Positions 39,233-45,950 of a DNA stretch of 47,057 nt are shown here, piece by piece (positions within the stretch are counted from its first letter, which is position 1; each line of letters begins with the position of its first letter). Under the pieces are notes generated by a model. It saw only the letters and a list, made by a program, of their open reading frames with translations. It was not told the origin of the DNA and made no database searches. Source of the DNA: a virus; IMG/VR virus record IMGVR_UViG_3300043496_000088, positions 1 to 47,057 of that record. One strand, given 5' to 3'. The position numbers were made by a program, and so were the translations under genes.

Positions 39233-40970
39233 CCGGGTTGCCGTCCTTAAAAGTCCACTTGCCTGGGTCGGGGTCTTTGTCTTCGTAGGCCCAATTGAAC
39301 CCGGTTACGAACTCACCGGGGATGGTTATGGCCTGCTGTTCACCGCCCCTGGTGAACACTATGGGCGCGGACTTGAACTCGTCGTTGACGGCGGCGATGA
39401 CGGAGGGGAGGGGGTGTGTGAGTTTGGTTTGAAATAGGAAGGCGTCGTGGTTTTGCAAGAGGATTTCGATGGGGAGGTGGGATGGGTGGGAGGGGGGGAG
39501 TTTGGATCGTTCCCAACAGCGGTGCATGATGAGGTTGAGGAGGGAGCCGACGGTGCCCTGGGGCACGCAGGCGATGGCCTCGCGGAAGGTGGAGGCTTCA
39601 TTCGGCCTCCCGAAGAACCAGCGGCGTTGACCGTGGGGGGTGTCGAGGAGTTGGTGCTCCGCAATCTGGGCCTTCACCCAACGTTGCCACTCGCGGATGC
39701 CCGGGAAGGCGGTGAAGTAGCGGTGCTGGAAGTCCTCGACGATGTTGAGGGGGATGCCCACTTTGGCCGAGATGCCGTAGGCCGAGCCGTCGTAGTTGGA
39801 GCCGTGGCCGATGCGTTTGGCCACGTCGCGGTAACTGTACTTGAGGCCGGGATAGGACTGGTTGGCTATGGCCCGGTTGGACTTAGGATCGTTGGTCCAG
39901 GAAAATTCTGGCCAAGCCATGCGAACAACTTGGGTGTGAAGGTCCCCGGAGAGGATAGCGTTGAGGTAAGTGCGGTCTCCAGTAACGCGCCAAACCTCTC
40001 CTGCCACCACATAGCTTTCGGCCTGTTCGAGGTCAGTTGACACCATCCTGTAACCATCATCCGCGCAAAACATGCGGCGCATAGACGGAGTGATGTTTTG
40101 GAGGTTGGTCCCTCGGCCCAGTACATTCTTTGAGGAGGACCATCTCCAGTTCTCAGTGGCGGCCACGTTGTATGAACAGCGCATACGGCCATCAGAGTCC
40201 AGGGGCGAACGCAACACAGATAGCATCTTGTCGGCGTCACGGATGGATAGGATGAGGGAGACGAAGGGGGCTGCCAGTCGTACAGGGTATACTGTTCGAT
40301 CTCTAACATCCACCCCCGGTCCTTTAGTTCTAAATCCAGCCCACTTCTTGAGGGCCTTGTCGTTCGCGGTGGGGGTTCGGATGGTTCCCTGGGGGGTCTT
40401 TCGGACCTCCCACTCGACGGGGAACCTGAGGGCTCCGTTGAAGAACGCGAGGACTTGCTTGGGCGAGTTAGCTGAAAGCCCAAGGGGGCGGGTTCGGGCC
40501 TCACGATGCGTGGTGGTGACGTAGCGGGGCTTGAGGGCCTTGCCGGTCTTGGGGGAGATTGGGGTGATGAGGCTTCGGGTCTTGGTGACTTCTTCATAGG
40601 TTTCGGGTCCCCATACTGCATTGGCCAAACGGTCAAGGAGCGTTTGAGCACGGTTACGTAAGGCGGTGTAGCGTTCGGTTTCATCCTGGCGGACCTTGGT
40701 GTTGATGGCCACGCCCCGGTTCATCATGTCGAGGGCCGGGCCCTGCATGGCGCGTTCGAAAGAGTAGGTGAGGCTCGCGTGGGGGGCTGCGTCCACCAGG
40801 GGCTTGAGGCGTTCCCACACGCGGAGGGTGACGGCGGAGTCCAGGGCGTTGTACAGCCAGTGGCCGGTGTTCTTGTCCACCAACGCGCCCCCCACCGGGA
40901 GCTTGCCGTCCATGATGGCGTAGATGTCGCGGGATTGGATTTTGATTACCACGGTTGGGTAGCCTCCCAT
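39129..40970 (-). CDS. polA: Family A DNA polymerase (polymerase domain, exonuclease motif III at N-terminus)
   Basis: 613 aa. Motif A STDLEQAE (311-318, Asp313); motif B RDVAKRIGHGSNY (381-393: Arg381, Lys385, His389, Tyr393); motif C QNHDAFLFQ (506-514, Asp509). The extreme N-terminus has HWLYNALDSAVTLRVW (38-52): YxxxD, exonuclease motif III of Pol I. Motifs I and II are not in this protein but in the UDG-fusion gene at 41572. The residue equivalent to E. coli Phe762 is His389. ATG 40970 overlaps the previous gene and has no clear ribosome-binding site; GTG at 40952 with GGGAGG 10 nt upstream is the other candidate. The N-terminal region before YNALD is short. Confidence 0.93.
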   Translation of the reverse strand: MGGYPTVVIKIQSRDIYAIMDGKLPVGGALVDKNTGHWLYNALDSAVTLRVWERLKPLVDAAPHASLTYSFERAMQGPALDMMNRGVAINTKVRQDETERYTALRNRAQTLLDRLANAVWGPETYEEVTKTRSLITPISPKTGKALKPRYVTTTHREARTRPLGLSANSPKQVLAFFNGALRFPVEWEVRKTPQGTIRTPTANDKALKKWAGFRTKGPGVDVRDRTVYPVRLAAPFVSLILSIRDADKMLSVLRSPLDSDGRMRCSYNVAATENWRWSSSKNVLGRGTNLQNITPSMRRMFCADDGYRMVSTDLEQAESYVVAGEVWRVTGDRTYLNAILSGDLHTQVVRMAWPEFSWTNDPKSNRAIANQSYPGLKYSYRDVAKRIGHGSNYDGSAYGISAKVGIPLNIVEDFQHRYFTAFPGIREWQRWVKAQIAEHQLLDTPHGQRRWFFGRPNEASTFREAIACVPQGTVGSLLNLIMHRCWERSKLPPSHPSHLPIEILLQNHDAFLFQTKLTHPLPSVIAAVNDEFKSAPIVFTRGGEQQAITIPGEFVTGFNWAYEDKDPDPGKWTFKDGNPDGLRKWGGEDNRRRKQNAASSPADWLGGPMPRVY

Positions 40971-41095
40971 GCGGCTTGGAGGGTGGAGAAGGGGCCGATG
41001 AGGAGAACCAGGTCTCTACCCTCCCAAGGGGCTACAGCGTAGAAGCCTGTGGAGTGGAAGCAGCCGGGAGGGAAGTAGATGAAACGGCGCTTCAC
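40946..41095 (-). CDS. Small protein, 49 aa, GTG start
   Basis: MKRRFIYFPPGCFHSTGFYA, then a charged turn WEGRDLVLLIGPF and LQAAWEATQPW. GTG at 41095 overlaps the upstream TAG (TAGTG), the usual coupled arrangement here. It lies between the two parts of the split polymerase. Unrecognised. Confidence 0.65.
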   Translation of the reverse strand: MKRRFIYFPPGCFHSTGFYAVAPWEGRDLVLLIGPFSTLQAAWEATQPW

Positions 41096-41277
41096 TAGAA
41101 GGGGGCTCCGGTCCAGGTGAACTGTTCCGCGAGAACCCAATCCCGGCCCAGCCTCCAGCGAAACACCTTGATGGGGGCCAGCATCGGGCGGCGACCGAGT
41201 TCCTTGAGGATACCGGCGAGGTTGGACACCGAGGTCGTGAACCCGTTGGCGTCGGTGAGGATGATGAGTTCGTTCAT
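41095..41277 (-). CDS. Hypothetical protein, 60 aa
   Basis: [20 protein letters not shown], helix [12 protein letters not shown], then a basic/aromatic C-terminus ([17 protein letters not shown]). Soluble, unrecognised. Overlaps its upstream gene by 4 nt (ATGA) and the following gene by one base; lies in the insert separating the polymerase parts. Confidence 0.75.
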   Translation of the reverse strand: MNELIILTDANGFTTSVSNLAGILKELGRRPMLAPIKVFRWRLGRDWVLAEQFTWTGAPF

Positions 41278-41579
41278 GGGAGGCGCACCTTCATGTACTC
41301 AAGCATTTCGGGAAGGAACTCTTCGAGGATGAGGAGCTTGGCCTCCCGGGTGGGTGGGAGGGTCACACCCTCAACGAGTTCGACGGTGTGGAACCTGTGG
41401 TCGCAGGCGGCGCAGACCCGGCGGCGGCGGATGTGGCCCTCGGGGGTCGAGCGGGAGTCGCGCACGTTGGTCTTAGTTGCGCCGCACGAGGGGCAGCAGT
41501 AGCCAACGGCGGGGGGTTTGTCGAGGCGGGGCTTGGCAGGGGGGCGCGCAGGACGCCGGGAGAAGGAGAAGCTAGTCAT
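41274..41579 (-). CDS. NrdR-like zinc-ribbon protein without ATP-cone
   Basis: 101 aa. Residues about 28-66, [16 protein letters not shown].. [19 protein letters not shown], match the N-terminal zinc ribbon of NrdR, the repressor of ribonucleotide reductase genes: CPxC, a DSR motif, RRRR.C..C..RF.T.E. In NrdR an ATP-cone domain follows, of which only a short helical segment remains ([19 protein letters not shown]). So the protein could bind DNA without nucleotide control, or have another DNA-processing role. ATG 41579 overlaps the UDG-fusion stop. Phages with nrd genes would make this obvious, but no nrd gene is present in the window. Confidence 0.8.
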   Translation of the reverse strand: MTSFSFSRRPARPPAKPRLDKPPAVGYCCPSCGATKTNVRDSRSTPEGHIRRRRVCAACDHRFHTVELVEGVTLPPTREAKLLILEEFLPEMLEYMKVRLP

Positions 41580-42651
41580 CGCGCTTGAGGATTTCCTCAC
41601 GCTTGAAGGTTCGCATGGACTTCCAACTGGGTACGTTGGCGTACACGGAGCCGAGGAAGCCGAGGCCCTTCTTGAGTTCGGAGAAGAGAGAGTGGTGCAT
41701 GAGCATGGTGTCCTCCGTACACGCCCGGGGCCGGATGCCGGGGGGCGCGTGTTGGATGTACTGAAGGTCGTACAGGCCGTTTTGGAAGACCTTGGTGAGG
41801 TCGGCGCGCTCCATCCAACGCTTCACATATCCCCAGGCAAGGGCTTCCTCGCGAGGGGTACTCCAGTAAGACGGACTGTCACCCTCCATCCAGAACGGGA
41901 TGACCAAGCTAATGTCGTTCCGTGGCGCGAAGGATATACACGTAATCTGCCCCCGTTTAGTTTCAATGTCGCAAGCACAGATAGTAGCTCCCACCATATG
42001 CTCTCGGTCAAACTCATCCAGATCATCAAGCGAAGGCGCAATCCAAAGCTCGGAGTTGTCAAAGGAGAAATCGGGAGAGGTGCTTTCGACATGGGCTTTC
42101 TCCAAGTCCGCAAGGCTCACCACCCGTTGGTCCCACTGGCGCAGGACCATGGCGGGGTGGAAGGTGGGGACTACCTTGAGGGGGCGGGACAGGGTGGGGA
42201 TGGTGCAGGTGTGGACGGAGCCTCGGAGGGTGTTGATCCCGAGGCCCAGGCCTAGGGCCCAAGTCGCGGTGTTGCCGAGGGCGATGACCACGTTGGGGTT
42301 GACGGCGGCGAGTTCCTGATGAACTCGGTCAAGTTCATGGCGATGGGCCACGTCAAGGAAGGCGAGGGGGTTGTGGGACAAGGGGCCCAGGTCCCGGAAT
42401 TGAGAAACTTTGTCCTCAGTTCCATACAGTGTGAGGTTGTTGCCCTCAGGCTGGCGAGAGAAAACGTTAGCACGATACGTGTCATCGAGGTTCACTCCGA
42501 TGGTGCGAAGCATCCGGCGCAGTTCGTAGCCGGAGGGGCCGACGAGGGGGCGTAGGGCCTCAGACTCCTTGTCCCCGGGGGCCTCCGCGAGGATGAAGAT
42601 GGACGCGGCGTGCGGGCCGATGGAGGGGACGTGGGGGCCGAAGAGGTTCAT
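41572..42651 (-). CDS. Uracil-DNA glycosylase / 3'-5' exonuclease fusion (N-part of split PolA)
   Basis: 359 aa. N-terminal UDG-superfamily domain: EAPGDKE (23-29), [13 protein letters not shown] (36-48), VVIALGNTA (121-129), [10 protein letters not shown] (164-173), as in families 4/5. C-terminal exonuclease: motif [11 protein letters not shown] (Asp228, Glu230), motif [11 protein letters not shown] (Asn291, Asp295), and [20 protein letters not shown], the region that normally precedes motif III. The motif III Asp is missing because the frame ends about 40 residues later; it is present at the start of the polymerase gene. A complete exonuclease site would need both polypeptides. UDG would remove uracil from template DNA at the fork. 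Confidence 0.85.
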   Translation of the reverse strand: MNLFGPHVPSIGPHAASIFILAEAPGDKESEALRPLVGPSGYELRRMLRTIGVNLDDTYRANVFSRQPEGNNLTLYGTEDKVSQFRDLGPLSHNPLAFLDVAHRHELDRVHQELAAVNPNVVIALGNTATWALGLGLGINTLRGSVHTCTIPTLSRPLKVVPTFHPAMVLRQWDQRVVSLADLEKAHVESTSPDFSFDNSELWIAPSLDDLDEFDREHMVGATICACDIETKRGQITCISFAPRNDISLVIPFWMEGDSPSYWSTPREEALAWGYVKRWMERADLTKVFQNGLYDLQYIQHAPPGIRPRACTEDTMLMHHSLFSELKKGLGFLGSVYANVPSWKSMRTFKREEILKRDD

Positions 42652-42833
42652 GCCGGGGGCCTTTGATAGTAGGAGCGGCCACGCGCCATGGTTATGATGT
42701 GGCGGCGTTGAAGGGCAAGGAATGAGGCGCGCGTTTCCGCGTCGTGGAGTTCAACCTCAATGGCGCGGAGCTTCACCAACTCTTCACGGGAGAGGTAATT
42801 GAGGTATGGAGGGTCGCGGCGATTGGGTCTCAT
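42648..42833 (-). CDS. Hypothetical basic protein, 61 aa
   Basis: Arg-rich (MRPNRRDPPYLNYL..), helical middle (EELVKLRAIEVELHDAETR) and a basic end ([11 protein letters not shown]). Overlaps the UDG-fusion start by 4 nt (ATGA). The start ATG 42833 has GAGGA 8 nt upstream, and that site ends the left arm of inverted repeat C, so its translation may depend on RNA folding. Confidence 0.7.
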   Translation of the reverse strand: MRPNRRDPPYLNYLSREELVKLRAIEVELHDAETRASFLALQRRHIITMARGRSYYQRPPA

Positions 42834-42842
42834 GGGGGTGTT

Positions 42843-42970
42843 CCTCTTTGGTGAGGGGTTGGAGATGACGGGGACTGGGTTGCTATTTCTAGCCGCGTGC
42901 CGCTAATGCCACTGAGGGTCTCACTGTCCGCGCTGCACATTGTCCACGTTCCAACCCCTCGCCAAAGAGG
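42843..42970 (-). repeat. Long inverted repeat C, possible structured leader
   Basis: Arms 42843-42863 and 42950-42970 are reverse complements over 21 bp with 1 mismatch; weaker pairing extends inward (ACG.GGAC). The internal sequence includes GCTAGAAATAGC, a 4-bp stem with GAAA loop on the minus strand. In leftward RNA the 3' arm contains AGAGG, the ribosome-binding site of the gene starting at 42833. The right arm also overlaps the terminator at 42964-42993 by 7 nt. Confidence 0.7.
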
Positions 42971-42993
42971 GAGGGGAACTTGGCCCCTCCCTC
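42964..42993 (-). terminator. Intrinsic terminator after acidic-protein gene
   Basis: Minus strand 10-bp perfect stem (42993-42984 with 42976-42967), 7-nt loop, then TTT. Short T-run. Its 3' arm shares 4 nt with the right arm of inverted repeat C, so the two folds compete at that edge. Confidence 0.7.
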
Positions 42994-43024
42994 CCAGACT
43001 CAGGTGTGCTGTTTCAGGTGGGGC

Positions 43025-43219
43025 TTAGTCCCCGGCGTTGGTGGGGACCTCCCCCTCCGTGCCGTCGCCTTCCTCGGTGTCGTCGTCGTTGGAGTCTTCG
43101 TTGCCCTGGTCGGCGTCGTCGGCGTCTTCGATGTCGAGGATTTCGGAGCCCGGGTCTTCGGTCTGGACGGCATCGTCGTCGAGGTCGATGTCGTCGTTGT
43201 GGTTGTCAGCGTCGGGCAT
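43025..43219 (-). CDS. Extremely acidic protein, 64 aa
   Basis: Counted composition: 20 Asp and 8 Glu in 64 residues, no Lys or Arg, one His. Almost no hydrophobic residues outside a short ILDIED stretch, so it is predicted unfolded in isolation. Such charge density is typical of DNA-mimic inhibitors and of the acidic tails of ssDNA-binding proteins; the SSB-like gene lies just upstream. ATG 43219 has CTGGAGAGACCCTA upstream (GGAGAG 8-9 nt). The role is inferred only from composition and context. Confidence 0.7.
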   Translation of the reverse strand: MPDADNHNDDIDLDDDAVQTEDPGSEILDIEDADDADQGNEDSNDDDTEEGDGTEGEVPTNAGD

Positions 43220-43296
43220 TAGGGTCTCTCCAGTTTGGGTGAAGGTTGGTGGTAGCCCACCGGCCCGGCCACTTGGGGGCAGGTCGCGCCCTACTC

Positions 43297-43317
43297 TACG
43301 CTACTGGTACGCTACTG
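43297..43317. repeat. Tandem TACGCTACTG repeat, two copies
   Basis: TACGCTACTG occurs at 43297-43306 and 43308-43317 with an 11-bp period, overlapping the stop codon of the SSB-like gene. On the minus strand the second element creates TAGAGT, a possible -10 box for the acidic protein, without a good -35. Confidence 0.4.
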
Positions 43318-43791
43318 AACTTCCGCGTCCACCGGCAACACCTTCTTGATGTTGGCGAAGAACTGGCCTTCTTCCTTGCCCGGGCGGGGCTCGTTGTAGA
43401 CCAGCACTTCCTGGTCAATGAGCATGGGCAGGAGGTCGGAGAGTTGGAGGCCCTGGACGGGGAGCTTGCAGGTTTCCTCCGCCAGCCGGCGGAGCATGAC
43501 TTGGCCGGTGGAGTCGGGGTCGTTGAGGGAGTAGTCCTTGGTCACGGTCTTGTTGACCTCGGAGCCCTCAGCGAAGCCGTCGCCGAACTCCACGTCATCG
43601 GAGGCGCCGGTGATCTTGAAGGTGAGTTCGACCACCGGGGTCTTCGGGCCGCCGGAGGCCTTGTCGTAGTCCCGTTCCGCGCCCTTCCAGCTTTTGATGC
43701 TGGCGAAGTAGTGGCCGAGGGGGAGGGACGGGATGGACTTCGGGATCGACTCGACGTCAACGGAGAGGTATTTGGAAAGATCGAGGGGCAT
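43312..43791 (-). CDS. ssDNA-binding-like protein
   Basis: 159 aa. Begins MPLDLSKYLS, followed by strand-rich, OB-like repeats (GHYFASIKSWKGAERDYDK; TPVVELTFKITG; TVTKDYSLND) and ending LVYNEPRPGKEEGQFFANI. A short protein of this type is usually encoded next to Sak4-like ATPases in phages and is taken as their single-strand-binding partner. No classical acidic SSB tail at its own end; the following acidic protein may supply that function. ATG 43791; AGGA 10 nt upstream. Confidence 0.65.
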   Translation of the reverse strand: MPLDLSKYLSVDVESIPKSIPSLPLGHYFASIKSWKGAERDYDKASGGPKTPVVELTFKITGASDDVEFGDGFAEGSEVNKTVTKDYSLNDPDSTGQVMLRRLAEETCKLPVQGLQLSDLLPMLIDQEVLVYNEPRPGKEEGQFFANIKKVLPVDAEVQ

Positions 43792-43794
43792 AAG

Positions 43795-44670
43795 TTATGC
43801 GTCCTGTGCTTGGGTTGGAGCTTCAGTTTGCTCGGGTGCGGGAGGAGAGGGTTCCTCTTTCGCGGGGGTCGGGGAGGTGGTGTTGGATGGTCCACTTCCC
43901 AGAATGTCTTTGAACAGTTGGGCCATGCCGGTGTCGATCGGGTACTCCGGCTTGACGCCCTTGGGGTTCTCGTTCTTCACCTCCACGATGCCCTGGGGCT
44001 GGGTGGAGATGATGCGCCGGGTGGCGGGGCCTTGGCCCTTGGTTCGGGTGAGGATGATAGTGTTGAAGTTCACCGCGATGGAGTTGGAGATTTCCTGGCC
44101 CTTGGCGTTGGGCAGGCCTCGGGCCTCGGTCTGGAGGGTTTCGTCGCCCTCCTTGTATTTGATGTGGGTGTTGATGATGACGTGGCAGGGGTAGTCGGCG
44201 GCGGTGATCATGTCCACGAAGAGCTTCACCGAGTCCGCCATCCAGCCGTAGTCGGCGAGTTGGGGGCGTTGGTTGAGGCGGCCCGCTAGGGCGAGGCCTT
44301 CGTTGAACGCGGCCTCGGAGCCCTTGGTGAGGGTGTCCATGACGATGACGTCGCGGGGGGTGAAGTTGTCGGCGTTCCAGGCTTCGAGGGCCTTGCCTGC
44401 GCCCTTCCATGCGGTCATGGGGGCTTGGAGTTTGGGCACACCGTTCTTGAGGGTGATCTTGTCCCGGAGCGGGGCGACGTGGACGTTGGATGTCCAAAGG
44501 TCCTCCCGTCCCATGTCGGTGAGGATGCGCCGGATGATCTTGGAGTTGTTGTCGAAGTCGAGGATGTAGAGGTGGTAGCCCGCGAGGACGAGGGAGACGA
44601 GGCAGCCGGTTTTGCCTGCGCCCGACATGCCGAGGTTGAGGAGTTTGACTGTATCGGGGGTGTCGGTCAT
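43795..44670 (-). CDS. Sak4-like recombinase ATPase
   Basis: 291 aa. RecA-fold P-loop ATPase: Walker A GMSGAGKT (14-21), then ILDFDNN (36-42), Walker B DVIVMDTLT (107-115), and a later strand CHVIINTHIKY. AAA_24/Sak4 proteins are the RecA-like, single-strand-annealing recombinases of many phages. The C-terminus (about 250-291) is a Pro/Glu/Ala tail. It overlaps the upstream gene by 4 nt. Likely drives phage recombination with the Cas4-like nuclease and SSB-like protein. Confidence 0.85.
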   Translation of the reverse strand: MTDTPDTVKLLNLGMSGAGKTGCLVSLVLAGYHLYILDFDNNSKIIRRILTDMGREDLWTSNVHVAPLRDKITLKNGVPKLQAPMTAWKGAGKALEAWNADNFTPRDVIVMDTLTKGSEAAFNEGLALAGRLNQRPQLADYGWMADSVKLFVDMITAADYPCHVIINTHIKYKEGDETLQTEARGLPNAKGQEISNSIAVNFNTIILTRTKGQGPATRRIISTQPQGIVEVKNENPKGVKPEYPIDTGMAQLFKDILGSGPSNTTSPTPAKEEPSPPAPEQTEAPTQAQDA

Positions 44671-44855
44671 TGGGAGGCTCGATGCTGGTCAATGAGGTTG
44701 TCGATGTGGGTTCCCACCTCCTCGATGGTCCTCCAAGTGCCTTCGCAGACGCGGGTGCGCGGGCCGTCCACTGTCTCGATGGTTTCGAGAAGGCGGAAGC
44801 GGTTGAGGGTAGTGGGTGGGATGTGTTGCTCGACGATGAGGAATAGATGTTTCAC
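44667..44855 (-). CDS. Hypothetical protein, 62 aa, GTG start
   Basis: MKHLFLIVEQHI, strand, then RFRLLETIETVDGPRTRVCEG and a helix WRTIEEVGTHIDNLIDQ. Small alpha/beta protein coupled to both neighbours (GTGA at its start, ATGA at its end). Unrecognised. Confidence 0.75.
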   Translation of the reverse strand: MKHLFLIVEQHIPPTTLNRFRLLETIETVDGPRTRVCEGTWRTIEEVGTHIDNLIDQHRASQ

Positions 44856-45136
44856 TGGGGGTTCTCTAGGTCAATCTCGCCCAAGACAACGGCGGTGACG
44901 GCCCGCATGTTGCCGAGTTGGATGTTGCTGTGGACCATCTCCGAGATGGACTCGGAGGTGTAGCACCGGGAGTCCTGCATCGCGATGAGTTGGCCCACGA
45001 GGATGCAGAGGATGGCGAGTTGTTCGATGGGGTCGAGGTTGTCGAAGGGGGCCATGGCCGCGATGATGGCGAGGCGGAACTCCTCATGGAGGGGTGAGGG
45101 CTCCGTGGTTTGGAGGAGGTCGGAGTGGGTGAGCAT
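44852..45136 (-). CDS. Hypothetical helical protein, 94 aa
   Basis: Amphipathic helices, one quite hydrophobic (DPIEQLAILCILVGQLIAMQD, residues about 35-55) but interrupted by charged residues, so probably not membrane-spanning. ATG 45136 is joined to the upstream stop (TGATG). Unknown. Confidence 0.75.
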   Translation of the reverse strand: MLTHSDLLQTTEPSPLHEEFRLAIIAAMAPFDNLDPIEQLAILCILVGQLIAMQDSRCYTSESISEMVHSNIQLGNMRAVTAVVLGEIDLENPQ

Positions 45137-45405
45137 CAGGAGTCCATCCTTCCGGGGATGATGAGCTTGGGGGCCAACATGGGTTGGTCGTCATCGACGG
45201 AGACCTCAACCCGCGTGAGGGTGAGGGAGACGAGGAGCATCTTGCCGGGCTCGGCCTCAACGCCGGAGAAGAGGGCGGCGGGGACGGACATTTTCCACTT
45301 GCCATCGGGGGAGGCGAGGTCGATGTCGTTGGAGGCGAGGCCTACGAGGCCCTGAACCGTGAGGGCCACGGTTTGGGCTGAGGATTGGATGATGAGGCGG
45401 CTCAA
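45136..45405 (-). CDS. Hypothetical protein, 89 aa, TTG start
   Basis: Beta-rich: SRLIIQSSAQTVALTVQGL, then KWKMSVPAALFSG, KMLLVSLTLTRVEVSVDD. The TTG at 45405 was chosen because it overlaps the upstream stop (TTGA) and has GGAG 8 nt upstream, while the ATG six codons earlier has no ribosome-binding site. Unrecognised. Confidence 0.65.
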   Translation of the reverse strand: MSRLIIQSSAQTVALTVQGLVGLASNDIDLASPDGKWKMSVPAALFSGVEAEPGKMLLVSLTLTRVEVSVDDDQPMLAPKLIIPGRMDS

Positions 45406-45578
45406 CGAAGTTTCTCCAAACATGCGGGGCAGGTGGTGATGCTGCGGTAGGGGGTCCAAAGGGTTCCGGCGACGGAGGTGTCGCAGAGGTTGTATGGCTT
45501 ATTGCCCTTCCACGCGCGGAAGTGGATGGGAAGGGGCGCGTGGTCGAGGAAGGGCTCGGGGGAGTTGCGGATGGTCAC
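45402..45578 (-). CDS. Small putative zinc-binding protein, 58 aa, GTG start
   Basis: GTG at 45578 overlaps the upstream TGA (GTGA). The C-terminal half has NLCDTSVAGTLWTPY and TTCPACLEKLR: a CPxC plus upstream Cys pattern of a small zinc-binding protein found in other phages. The longer upstream frame reads through the neighbouring gene and is rejected. Confidence 0.65.
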   Translation of the reverse strand: MTIRNSPEPFLDHAPLPIHFRAWKGNKPYNLCDTSVAGTLWTPYRSITTCPACLEKLR

Positions 45579-45802
45579 GGGCCAACACGTTCCTTGAGGG
45601 CGTTGTTGAGGGAGCGGAGGAGCAAGAGGATTTCCCAAGCACGGTTCTTGGCCTCGGAGGTGGAGGAGGGGGAGTTCATGATGTTTTGCATCCAAGCTTC
45701 CGCGTGGGCCACGCCTCCGAGCTTCATGTTGTGGGTATGGACCCACTGACGCTTGCGGGAGAGTTCGGGCTTGTCCGCAAGGCGGTCTCCGGTGCGCTTC
45801 AC
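45575..45802 (-). CDS. Hypothetical protein, 75 aa, GTG start
   Basis: Begins MKRTGDRLADKPELSRKRQW, then HTHNMKLGGVAHAEAW and a helix AWEILLLLRSLNNALKERV. GTG 45802 overlaps the stop of a membrane peptide gene (GTGA). Helical, soluble, unrecognised. Confidence 0.65.
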   Translation of the reverse strand: MKRTGDRLADKPELSRKRQWVHTHNMKLGGVAHAEAWMQNIMNSPSSTSEAKNRAWEILLLLRSLNNALKERVGP

Positions 45803-45867
45803 GAGTTCACCCACACGATGAGGGCCACGAAGGCCATGAAGGCGATGCATAGGATGGCGATTTTCAT
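45799..45867 (-). CDS. Membrane peptide, 22 aa
   Basis: MKIAILCIAFMAFVALIVWVNS: almost entirely one transmembrane helix. It is coupled by 4-nt overlaps to genes on both sides (ATGA at the start, GTGA at the end). Very short, but its position in a gapless operon supports it. Confidence 0.55.
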   Translation of the reverse strand: MKIAILCIAFMAFVALIVWVNS

Positions 45868-45950
45868 TTGGAGTCCCTTCCGGCGAGGTATCCCATGAAG
45901 TAGATGATGAGGACGGCCACGAACGCGGCGACGATGCGCGAGAGGTCCAT
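45864..45950 (-). CDS. Membrane peptide, 28 aa
   Basis: MDLSRIVAAFVAVLIIYFMG then YLAGRDSK: one transmembrane helix and a charged tail. The start overlaps the stop of the Cas4-like nuclease gene and the stop overlaps the next ATG. One of several tiny membrane proteins in the leftward block. Confidence 0.6.
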   Translation of the reverse strand: MDLSRIVAAFVAVLIIYFMGYLAGRDSK

